Below, piece after piece: positions 1 through 6,557 of a DNA stretch of 43,360 nt (positions within the stretch are counted from its first letter, which is position 1; each line of letters opens with the position of its first letter). The notes under the pieces were generated by a model. That model was not told where the DNA came from. It saw nothing but the letters and a program-made list of their open reading frames with translations, and searched no databases. Made by a program: the position numbers and the translations under genes. The DNA comes from Clostridiales bacterium (GTDB lineage: Bacteria; Bacillota; Clostridia; Oscillospirales; Oscillospiraceae), in contig JAAYMC010000055.1 in assembly GCA_012521555.1 (NCBI GenBank), forward strand, positions 1 through 43,360. Direction: 5' to 3'.

Positions 1-66
1 GACTGCTTCCACAACTTTCTGTTTAAATTCTGCCGTGTATCGTTTGTTCGGCACTCCTTTTGGCAT
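1..66 (-). CDS. IS3-family transposase OrfA, N-terminal 22 codons only
   Basis: The reading frame begins with ATG at 66 and runs off the window edge. It encodes MPKGVPNKRY followed by TAEFKQKVVEAV. This matches the start of the helix-turn-helix OrfA protein of IS3/IS150-like elements, which typically opens with a 'P-N-K-R-Y-T-x-E-F-K' motif and binds the IS ends. Only the beginning of the HTH domain is visible, so intactness and the OrfA/OrfB frameshift arrangement cannot be judged. No strong ribosome binding site precedes the ATG, which is usual for poorly expressed transposases. Confidence 0.7.
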   Translation of the reverse strand, partial: MPKGVPNKRYTAEFKQKVVEAV

Positions 67-71
67 AAAAA

Positions 72-118
72 CACCCCAATCGTTATTCAGTATACCATAC
101 TGTCTAACAATTGGGGTG
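72..118. repeat. Inverted repeat inside the IS left end
   Basis: Arms CACCCCAATCGTT (72-84) and AACAATTGGGGTG (106-118) pair at 12 of 13 positions around a 21-nt loop. The dyad lies between the terminal repeat and the transposase start. It could be an OrfA binding site or a hairpin that shields the transposase mRNA from read-through translation. Confidence 0.6.
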
Positions 119-191
119 CAGTTCAGTCTTACGCGGCCGGTTTTGTTTACGCTTTTCGGTTTAGTATTTGGGATAAACGGATGAAGCGGCG

Positions 192-2348
192 CTACGCGTC
201 GTCTTCGCTCATTGCGATCGCGCTTAGGCACAATGTGGGCACGATGCGCCGGTCCGTCTGCACGAGGTAGTCGTACAGGCCGGAAAACGGGACGGCGGGG
301 CTGAACAGGTGCCCCTGGAAGCGCTCGCACCCGAGGGACAGGAGCGTGTCGCGCTGTTCGGGGGACTCGACGTATTCGGCGATGACGTTGTAGCCAAGCT
401 CCCGCCCGAGCGCGATGATGGTCCTGACGATTTCGCGGCAGTTCTGGTTCGTGGCGATTTCCCGGACGAGGGAGCCGTCAAGCTTGACCTTGCTGAAGTT
501 ATACTCCTTGAGGTACATCAGCGAGCTGTGGCCGGCGCCGAAATCGTCCATCACGATGTGGAAGCCGAGCGAGATGATGTCCGACATACGCTGGCTGATG
601 GCGCGGCTGCCGGTGAGCGCGATGCGCTCGGTGATCTCCAGCTCCACCGCGGAGCACGGCAGGGAGTATTTCTGAAGCGCCGTCATCAGGCCGTTTATAA
701 AGTCGGACTCTTTCAGCTGCGCCTCGGTGAGGTTGATGCAAAACGGGATGTTCGGGAAGCCGACTTTGCACAGCACGTTGGCGTTGCGGCAGGCCTCGTC
801 GAAAATCCAGTTGCCGAGCCGGCCGGCAAGGCCCGCCTCCTCCGCCAGCGCGATGACGAGGGGCGGGTACAGGTAGCCGTATTCTTTGTGGTTCCAGCGG
901 AGGAGCACCTCCACGCTGTCGACGCGCCCGTCCCTGTCGACAATCGGCTGGTAGTGCAGCTCGATTTCGCCGGTGTCCAGCGCGCGCTCAAGGTCGCCCA
1001 CGATGGTGCGGGCAAGGCTGCCGAGCGTGTCGTGCCGCGTGAGGAAGGACGTCCCCTCGCCGCGCTGCTCGCACTGGCGGTACAGGTCAAGCAGCCGCTC
1101 GATATCGTACTGGTGCCACTTGATGATATTGCGCTGGGTGTTGCGCACAAACGGGATATACAGCAGCGTGCCGGCGGCGATGTTGACCGCCTGCAGGATG
1201 CTCCCGCCGACAGACCCCGCGGCAACGTACCCGCTGATAAGGACGGGCGTCACCGGGGGAACGGAAGATATGGCGTCAGGCACGATACCGAGCTTTACCG
1301 CGCCGTAGGAGATGAGCGTCGTGACAAGCGGCACGCCGAGAAACGGGATGAGGAAGAAGGGGTTGAGGATGACGGGCACGCCGAAGACGACAACCTCGCT
1401 CATGTTGAACAAGGCGGGGAAAAGCGACAGCCGCGCAAGGCGCACCTGCGCCCTGTTGCGCCGGGACAGGATGAGCGCGAGCACGAGGCACAGCGCCGCC
1501 CCGCAGCCGCCCAGGAAGACGAACGTGTTCAGGAAGGCCGGCGAGAAAAATGGGGATGCCGCGCCGCCGGCTGAGGAAAGGGACATTTCGGCCGCGCGCT
1601 CCAGAACAAACGTGCCGTTAATCCCCAGAAACCACAGCAAATTTAGGAAGACGCCGTAGACAATCCCCTTCGCGAGCGGGTGTGAGACGGCGGAGATGAG
1701 CGCTGAGAGCCACACGGAAAGGTTCTCGCACAAATCCGTAATGCCGAACGTGAACTTAAACACAGCGGCCAGCGCACCGAAGAAGGCGAGCGTGAGCGTC
1801 GTGGGCAGGAACAAAACGACGGCGGTGTTGAGCACGGGATTGCCGCTGTGCGTGAGAAATTCAAGGCGAAGCGCCTTGACCGAGCTGAGCCTGCGGAACA
1901 GGATGGACGAGACCATCATCGTGAAAACAGCGGGGAAGATGCCGCACGCGCCGAAGGACGTGACGCTGCCCTCCCTCAGGCCCGTGAGAATGAAAAAGCA
2001 GCCGAGCGACGTGATGGTCGCGCCGATGGGGTTGGCGTATTTGTCGGAGACGGCAAATTCCGCCGAGTAGGAGCAGCTGCCGGAGACGATGATGAGGATG
2101 GAGAGGATGCTCATCGTGCCGTCGTAAACGGAGCCCAGGAAGTAACGCCACGCCTCGCCGAAGCTCTCCTCCATAAAACGCTGATACGAGGCGACGGGGA
2201 GGGCGCTTAGGATGTGCACAATAGAGCCGATGAGCAGCAGGGGGATCATATAAATGCTGCCGTGCCGCAGGGAGACCATGATCGGGTAGGAGGAAAGCTT
2301 GTTGTTGAAAGCATCCGCCTTATCGAGGATGCTGCGAAGGAACTTCAC
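192..2348 (-). CDS. PTS EIIC-like membrane domain fused to an EAL (c-di-GMP phosphodiesterase) domain
   Basis: This is a 718-residue fusion. Residues 1-410 resemble lactose/cellobiose-type PTS EIIC: an MKFL N-terminus, many hydrophobic segments, and a 'FNMSEVVVFGVPVILNP' segment with the conserved Glu at 318. Residues 445-695 are an EAL domain. Its catalytic set looks complete: E480 (EVL instead of EAL), R484, N539, E571, D601-D602 (DDFGAG), K622, E658 and Q678. The EIIC sugar-site motif, usually GIHG, reads GING (N244). No EIIA or EIIB gene is nearby, so I infer a membrane sensor controlling c-di-GMP hydrolysis rather than a transporter. GTG start at 2348 with AGGAGGG upstream at about 9 nt. 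The gene is monocistronic behind its own promoter. Confidence 0.85.
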   Translation of the reverse strand: MKFLRSILDKADAFNNKLSSYPIMVSLRHGSIYMIPLLLIGSIVHILSALPVASYQRFMEESFGEAWRYFLGSVYDGTMSILSILIIVSGSCSYSAEFAVSDKYANPIGATITSLGCFFILTGLREGSVTSFGACGIFPAVFTMMVSSILFRRLSSVKALRLEFLTHSGNPVLNTAVVLFLPTTLTLAFFGALAAVFKFTFGITDLCENLSVWLSALISAVSHPLAKGIVYGVFLNLLWFLGINGTFVLERAAEMSLSSAGGAASPFFSPAFLNTFVFLGGCGAALCLVLALILSRRNRAQVRLARLSLFPALFNMSEVVVFGVPVILNPFFLIPFLGVPLVTTLISYGAVKLGIVPDAISSVPPVTPVLISGYVAAGSVGGSILQAVNIAAGTLLYIPFVRNTQRNIIKWHQYDIERLLDLYRQCEQRGEGTSFLTRHDTLGSLARTIVGDLERALDTGEIELHYQPIVDRDGRVDSVEVLLRWNHKEYGYLYPPLVIALAEEAGLAGRLGNWIFDEACRNANVLCKVGFPNIPFCINLTEAQLKESDFINGLMTALQKYSLPCSAVELEITERIALTGSRAISQRMSDIISLGFHIVMDDFGAGHSSLMYLKEYNFSKVKLDGSLVREIATNQNCREIVRTIIALGRELGYNVIAEYVESPEQRDTLLSLGCERFQGHLFSPAVPFSGLYDYLVQTDRRIVPTLCLSAIAMSEDDA

Positions 2349-2467
2349 TGACGGTCACCCTCCTGCGTAACATTCGGACGGCTTGGGCCGCAAGCAAGGC
2401 GCGGCAGAGGCGCTATCGGCAAAAGCGGTCGAAAAGCGACTAAAAACACCATAATATATGCTATCGC

Positions 2468-2495
2468 ATTATATTATCGCAAAAAAGTGAGACAA
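2468..2495 (-). promoter_or_regulatory. Sigma-A-type promoter of the EIIC-EAL gene
   Basis: On the minus strand, -35 TTGTCT (2490-2495), a 16-nt spacer and -10 TATAAT (2468-2473). Start would be near 2461, giving a leader of about 112 nt. No c-di-GMP riboswitch signature was recognised in that leader. Confidence 0.6.
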
Positions 2496-2537
2496 GTCGA
2501 GCCTTTTTACGAAAATTTTTCAAAAAATGTGAAAATT

Positions 2538-4013
2538 TTATCCGAGAACGCCGCCCCACTTTTGCATATCGACATCCATAAACCGGCTGCGGATGAAGCG
2601 GTCCTTGAGCGCGAACGGAACGGTGCAGTCGAAAATCGCCTTGCAGGCGATGCCGTGGTCTCGGATGGAGGGGGAGAAGAGCGGATCGTTGGACGGGTCG
2701 AGCGGGTGGCAGCGCACGCCCGGGATGGGGATGAGGTCGACGTCGGCCTGGAAGCGCGTCGTCATCGCCCACATCACGTCGCCGATGTCGAAGCAGTCGA
2801 CGTCCTCGTCCACGATAAAGACGTGCTTAAGCTCGGAAAACGCCGAAAACGCGAGCAGCGCGGCCTGGCGCTGCCTTCCTTCGTCGGACGGCACGGTCTT
2901 TTTAAACTGCAGAATCGCCGCGTATTTCCCGCCGCCGAAGGACGGGCAGTAGACGTTGAGCAGCCGCCCCGGCATGGCTTTATTGATCATGGCCATGATG
3001 CTCGCTTCCGTGGGAATGCCCACCATGCTCACGTGCTCCTCGCTCGGGCCGATGCAGGTGCGCATAATGGGGTTCTTCCGCGTCGTCACAGCCTTGACCT
3101 TGATGACGGGCACCTCGGGGTTGGCCGGCCCCGTGTACCCCGGGAACTCCGGCATGGCCTTGCCCGTGTTTGTGTTGATGTCCTCGCGCATGCGCCGGCC
3201 CGGGAGCAGCTCGCCCTCGATGACGTACTCGGCGTTTGCGATGCAGTACTCGTCGATGGTCAGGCACTTGGCAAGCCTTACGCCCTCGCCGCGGATCGCG
3301 CCGGCGACGCCCAGCTCGTCGTAGCCCAGCGGCGTCGTGGGCGGCTCGAAGCACGAGGCGATTTCAATCGCCGGATCGACGCCGATGCTCAGGGAAATAG
3401 GCAGGGGCTTTCCCGCCGCCTCGGCTTTTTCGCGGAAGACGCCGAGGTGCCGCGCGCCGGGGGTAAAGTACATCGTAATCTCGTCGGGGCTTTGCAGGCA
3501 CAGGCGGTGGATGGTCACGTCCGACGCGCCCGTCTCGGGGTCGGAGGCGTAGCACAATCCGACGGTGATGTACGGGCCGGCGTCCTCGGGCGTGTTCGTC
3601 GGCGCGGGGACGAGCCTGCGGATGTCAAAGCCCGGGTCCGTGGCGCGGTAGACGACCTCCTGGCAGGGCGGCGTGCCGCCCTCCGTCCTGACGGGCGGGA
3701 CGGGGTTTTCGACGGCGCGGTTTAAGAGGTGGCCGAGCCGGTCCGGCCTTTCGCCCAGAAGAAGCGCCACGCGCTCGCGGCTGGAGAGCAGCCCGATGAC
3801 GACGCGGGCGTCCTCATGCCCTATGATTGAATTAAAGAGCATGGCCGGGCCGGTTTTCGTCGGGCGCATGACGGTTCCGCCCGCGCCGACATGGCGGTAC
3901 ACGCCGGCCAGCTCTGCGTGGGGATCAACGGGGATGTCGGTTTCAAGAAGCTGCCCGGGGACGGAGCGCAGCAGCTCCAGTGCCGAGCGCAAATCGGTGA
4001 CGGTGTGTTTCAT
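2538..4013 (-). CDS. UbiD-family prenylated-FMN decarboxylase
   Basis: This 491-residue protein has the UbiD length and domain order. Family members use prenylated FMN, made by UbiX, for reversible decarboxylation of aromatic or alpha,beta-unsaturated acids. Visible motifs are the SDVTIHR cofactor/metal segment (164-170), H189 in GARH, AEYVIEGEL (261-269) and PEFPGYTG (288-295). In the family the metal-binding motif normally begins with Asn five residues before the Arg; here that position is D165. No ubiX or small partner subunit is adjacent, so the substrate cannot be predicted. ATG at 4013 is preferred over the upstream in-frame start because GGAGG lies 4-5 nt before it. Transcription probably starts from the promoter overlapping the 14-nt tandem repeat. 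Confidence 0.85.
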   Translation of the reverse strand: MKHTVTDLRSALELLRSVPGQLLETDIPVDPHAELAGVYRHVGAGGTVMRPTKTGPAMLFNSIIGHEDARVVIGLLSSRERVALLLGERPDRLGHLLNRAVENPVPPVRTEGGTPPCQEVVYRATDPGFDIRRLVPAPTNTPEDAGPYITVGLCYASDPETGASDVTIHRLCLQSPDEITMYFTPGARHLGVFREKAEAAGKPLPISLSIGVDPAIEIASCFEPPTTPLGYDELGVAGAIRGEGVRLAKCLTIDEYCIANAEYVIEGELLPGRRMREDINTNTGKAMPEFPGYTGPANPEVPVIKVKAVTTRKNPIMRTCIGPSEEHVSMVGIPTEASIMAMINKAMPGRLLNVYCPSFGGGKYAAILQFKKTVPSDEGRQRQAALLAFSAFSELKHVFIVDEDVDCFDIGDVMWAMTTRFQADVDLIPIPGVRCHPLDPSNDPLFSPSIRDHGIACKAIFDCTVPFALKDRFIRSRFMDVDMQKWGGVLG

Positions 4014-4080
4014 GGCTCCTCCGTTTCTGCGCGGCCCAAAGCCGCGCGCGTCTCGTTTTTTGCCTGAAATCTGTCTCATT

Positions 4081-4108
4081 TGTTATGCTAATACTGTTAT
4101 GCTAATAC
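4081..4108. repeat. Perfect tandem 14-nt repeat over the ubiD promoter
   Basis: TGTTATGCTAATAC occurs twice head-to-tail (4081-4094 and 4095-4108) with no mismatch. The second copy contains the proposed -10 of the leftward ubiD promoter and the first covers its start-site region. This position suggests a repressor operator. The divergent promoter at 4149-4177 is 40 bp away. Confidence 0.7.
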
Positions 4109-4127
4109 AACGGCGCGGCGCGGTCAA
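4099..4127 (-). promoter_or_regulatory. Probable promoter of the ubiD-like gene
   Basis: On the minus strand, -35 TTGACC (4122-4127), a 17-nt spacer and -10 TAGCAT (4099-4104, four of six consensus). It overlaps the tandem repeat at 4081-4108. Confidence 0.45.
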
Positions 4128-4148
4128 CCTCTCAGCGGCCCTTCGCGA

Positions 4149-4177
4149 TTGATATTGCGCCGCAAATCCTGTACAAT
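4149..4177 (+). promoter_or_regulatory. Sigma-A-type promoter of the beta-helix protein gene
   Basis: -35 TTGATA (4149-4154), a 17-nt spacer, and -10 TACAAT (4172-4177). It fires rightwards, divergent from the ubiD promoter. Confidence 0.65.
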
Positions 4178-4212
4178 AGGCTTTGATTTTGTTATGAGGG
4201 GTGAGTCGCCTT

Positions 4213-4875
4213 ATGCTTTACGTCACGGACTTGCTGGACCTGGAACACACCCTCGCCGCGCCGCTTTTTGAAGGGGTGCGGTACCCGTGGCAGGTTCTCC
4301 CCGAAATCGGCGCCTTCGTCCGTGAGCTGGGAGAGAAACTATCCCCGGACGAGTACTTGAGCCCCGCGCCGCTCGTCTGGATTCACAAATCCGCCGTTGT
4401 GGCGCCGTCGGCCTCCATCACGGGGCCGTGCATCATCGGGCCGGAGACGGAGGTGCGCCACTGCGCGTTTATAAGGGGAAATGCCCTTGTGGGGGCGGGC
4501 GCCGTTGTCGGCAACTCCACGGAGCTGAAAAACGTCATTTTGTTCGACGGCGTGCAGGTGCCGCACTACAACTACGTCGGCGACTCGGTTTTAGGATACA
4601 GGGCCCATCTCGGCGCCGGGGCCATCACGTCAAACGTCAAGGGGGACAGAACCCTTGTCGCGGTCAAGCACGCGGGCGGGGCCATCGAGACGGGGCTGAA
4701 GAAGTTCGGCGCCATCTTGGGCGACTTCGTGGAGGTCGGCTGCAACGCCGTCTTAAACCCCGGCACGGTCATCGGGCGGATGAGCATGGTCTACCCGCTC
4801 ACGAGCGTCCGCGGCGTTGTCCCCGAGCGGAGCATCCTCAAGCACACGGGGGAAATCGTCGCAAAACGCGGCTAA
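4213..4875 (+). CDS. Left-handed beta-helix (hexapeptide-repeat) transferase-like protein
   Basis: The protein has about 220 residues. After a short N-terminal segment it shows hexapeptide-type repeats (for example IHKSAVVAPSASITGPCIIG, and GNALVGAGAVVGNS) typical of the left-handed beta-helix of acyltransferases and of the GlmU C-terminal domain. The HYNYVGDSVLG segment and the later AHLGAGAITSN resemble the acetyl-CoA-binding turn region of GlmU-like UDP-GlcNAc enzymes. The N-terminal nucleotidyltransferase domain of GlmU is absent, so this is a stand-alone acyltransferase-type or sugar-nucleotide-related protein of unknown substrate. ATG at 4213 is preferred because GAGGGG lies 11 nt upstream; the GTG at 4201 overlaps that site. 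The gene is monocistronic, between its own promoter and terminator. Confidence 0.75.
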   Translation: MLYVTDLLDLEHTLAAPLFEGVRYPWQVLPEIGAFVRELGEKLSPDEYLSPAPLVWIHKSAVVAPSASITGPCIIGPETEVRHCAFIRGNALVGAGAVVGNSTELKNVILFDGVQVPHYNYVGDSVLGYRAHLGAGAITSNVKGDRTLVAVKHAGGAIETGLKKFGAILGDFVEVGCNAVLNPGTVIGRMSMVYPLTSVRGVVPERSILKHTGEIVAKRG

Positions 4876-4912
4876 AGCTTTCGCCGCCTTAAAGAGAATA
4901 CCGGAAAAGGAG

Positions 4913-4948
4913 CCGCGCGCGGCGCTTTCTCTGCCGCGCGCGGTTTTT
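4913..4948 (+). terminator. Intrinsic terminator after the beta-helix gene
   Basis: Eleven-bp perfect stem, CCGCGCGCGGC (4913-4923) with GCCGCGCGCGG (4933-4943), 9-nt loop, then TTTTT. Confidence 0.85.
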
Positions 4949-5036
4949 GCGCCTTAAAAAGCCGGAATGTTTAAGCTTTGGCAAAAATAGACTGTTTTCA
5001 AGAAGCATTTTCGTCGGCGTGTGTTTTCGTTCTTTC

Positions 5037-5066
5037 TTGACAAGGCGCGGCGGGATGTGTCATAGT
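5037..5066 (+). promoter_or_regulatory. Promoter of the HD/CmpB pair
   Basis: Perfect -35 TTGACA (5037-5042), an 18-nt spacer and -10 CATAGT (5061-5066). Confidence 0.5.
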
Positions 5067-5107
5067 GAATCAAACTATGCGCCCTATGCGCCGGCGGGAG
5101 GAGATTC

Positions 5108-5626
5108 ATGCCGAAAACGACAGATTTTGCGCTGTGCGAGGAGTATCTCCAGACTGTCCGCGACCTGCTCGCGCATCCCGACGTGCAGTCCATGCGCCGG
5201 TTTGCGCAGCACGGGCGCGTCGACTGCCTGATCCACTGCCTCAACGTCTCGTTCGCGGGCTACCGCGTCTGCCGGTTTCTGGGCCTGAACAGCCGCGCCG
5301 CGGCGCGCGGCGGGCTGCTCCACGATTTTTTCCTCTACGACTGGCACAAGGGGAACCCCTACAAGGGCCTGCACGCCTTTACGCACCCGCGCGCGGCGGC
5401 CGAAAACGCCGGGCGGCGCTTTGAGATAACCGACCGCGAGCGGGACGTTATCGCAAAGCACATGTGGCCGCTCACGCCAAGGCCCCCGCGCTACCCTGAA
5501 TCGCTTGTCGTTTTGATCGCGGATAAGATCTACTGCGTCGCGGAAGCGTTTGCCCCATCGGAGCTTATGGGCGCGCGCCTTTACCGCCTCGCCCGTGAAA
5601 AAGGGCTCCTGGGCGCGCCGCGTTAA
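5108..5626 (+). CDS. HD-domain phosphohydrolase
   Basis: This 172-residue protein has the metal-binding pattern of the HD superfamily: H43, H72-D73 (GLLHDFF), H118 (AKHMW) and D139 (IADKIYC). Such proteins hydrolyse phosphate esters or nucleotides using bound divalent metals; the substrate here is unknown. There are no transmembrane segments, so it should be cytosolic. GGGAGGAG lies four nt before the ATG, giving a very strong ribosome binding site. The CmpB-like membrane protein gene starts 21 nt downstream with its own strong site, so the two are almost certainly co-transcribed and may act together at the membrane. It is shorter than HD-GYP proteins and lacks the GYP motif. Confidence 0.8.
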   Translation: MPKTTDFALCEEYLQTVRDLLAHPDVQSMRRFAQHGRVDCLIHCLNVSFAGYRVCRFLGLNSRAAARGGLLHDFFLYDWHKGNPYKGLHAFTHPRAAAENAGRRFEITDRERDVIAKHMWPLTPRPPRYPESLVVLIADKIYCVAEAFAPSELMGARLYRLAREKGLLGAPR

Positions 5627-5647
5627 ATCTCAAAAAGGAGCGGCACT

Positions 5648-6442
5648 ATGCGTTCTGCTGATTTGTATCTCTGGTTCCTGCTCTACAGCTTCGTCGGGTG
5701 GGTGTACGAGTCGCTTTTGTTCACGGTGTACTGCCGCCGCCCTGTCAACCGCGGGTTTCTGACGGGCCCCTTCATCCCGCTTTACGGGGCGGGGGGCGTC
5801 ATGCTCGTGGCGCTGTTTTACGGGCGGATCGAACACCCGGCCGCCATCTTCGTGCTCTCCCTCGTTTTGACGACGGCGCTGGAGTACATAACGGCCGTGA
5901 TTATGGAAAACCTGTTTCAGGCCAAGTGGTGGGACTACTCCGCGTTCCCGCTCAACTACAAAGGGCGCATCGGCCTGATCTCCTCGCTTGTGTTCGCCAC
6001 CATGGCGCTGCTGACGCTGCGCTACGTCCACCCGCACGTGGTGCGCCTGACTGCGCTCATCCCGCCGCGGCCCAAGCACCTTGTCCTCACGCTTGCGACA
6101 GCCGCGCTGGCCGTTGATTTTACCATCACCATCCGGCACGTTTTCATCCTCAACGGCCGCCTGCGGGAAATCCAGGGCGCCCTGAGCGGCTTCCTTGCCG
6201 AAAAGAAAAGCGCCCTGCGGGAGAGCATCTCCGCGACGTTCGAGGAGAGCGCGTTTTATAACGAGCGTATCAAAACGCTCTTTCGCCTCGGGCGGCGGCA
6301 GAACGCGCGGCTTTTCCGCGCGTTTCCTGATTTGCGCTCGACGCGGTATAACGATGCGCTCGTCAGGCTTAAAAGCCGCGTCCTGAGAAGGAGGGAAAGC
6401 GCGCCTGAGGATGCGGATGAGCTGGAAGAGGAGAGCGCCTGA
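5648..6442 (+). CDS. CmpB/ABC-transporter type IV-like integral membrane protein
   Basis: This 264-residue protein starts with a membrane segment containing the 'FVGWVYES' motif and then 'RGFLTGPFIPLYG...', which typify the family annotated as putative ABC transporter permease (CmpB-like, common in Clostridia). About five hydrophobic segments fill the first 155 residues. The last 100 residues are charged and probably helical or coiled-coil (EKKSALRESISATFEESAFY), facing the cytoplasm. No ATPase or binding protein is adjacent, so calling it a transporter is unproven. AAAGGAG lies 7 nt before the ATG. It is translationally close to the HD phosphohydrolase (21-nt gap), a pairing that hints at a shared, undefined role. 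Confidence 0.75.
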   Translation: MRSADLYLWFLLYSFVGWVYESLLFTVYCRRPVNRGFLTGPFIPLYGAGGVMLVALFYGRIEHPAAIFVLSLVLTTALEYITAVIMENLFQAKWWDYSAFPLNYKGRIGLISSLVFATMALLTLRYVHPHVVRLTALIPPRPKHLVLTLATAALAVDFTITIRHVFILNGRLREIQGALSGFLAEKKSALRESISATFEESAFYNERIKTLFRLGRRQNARLFRAFPDLRSTRYNDALVRLKSRVLRRRESAPEDADELEEESA

Positions 6443-6503
6443 AGCGGCGGCGGCAGACAGGCGTTCGCGCCGCGTCTTAACGCGTACCTGCCTATATAGA
6501 GAC

Positions 6504-6539
6504 AAAAACGCCCCCGCAAACGGCCGTTTGCGGGGGCGT
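6504..6539 (-). terminator. Intrinsic terminator of metG (between convergent genes)
   Basis: A 32-nt perfect palindrome (6508-6539, arm ACGCCCCCGCAAACGG) is followed on the minus strand by TTTTT. It lies about 20 nt past the metG stop. On the plus strand it may also stop cmpB transcripts, although it lacks a U-tract there. Confidence 0.85.
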
Positions 6540-6557
6540 ATTGCGCAAATTAGCGTT

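Larger units (their letters stand above)
1..125 (-). mobile_element. Left end of an IS3-like insertion sequence, cut off by the window edge
   Basis: Read on the minus strand, the terminal inverted repeat appears to begin at 125 (TGAACTGCACCCC...) and leads into the start of a transposase OrfA at 66. The A+T-rich segment contrasts sharply with the G+C-rich chromosome on its right. A near-perfect dyad lies between the end and the start codon (arms at 72-84 and 106-118). The other end of the element and any target-site duplication lie outside the window. Confidence 0.75.

Noticed and set aside
2349..2460. c-di-GMP riboswitch in the leader of the EIIC-EAL gene
   Set aside because: Neither the GEMM-I nor the GEMM-II conserved core was visible in the leader.
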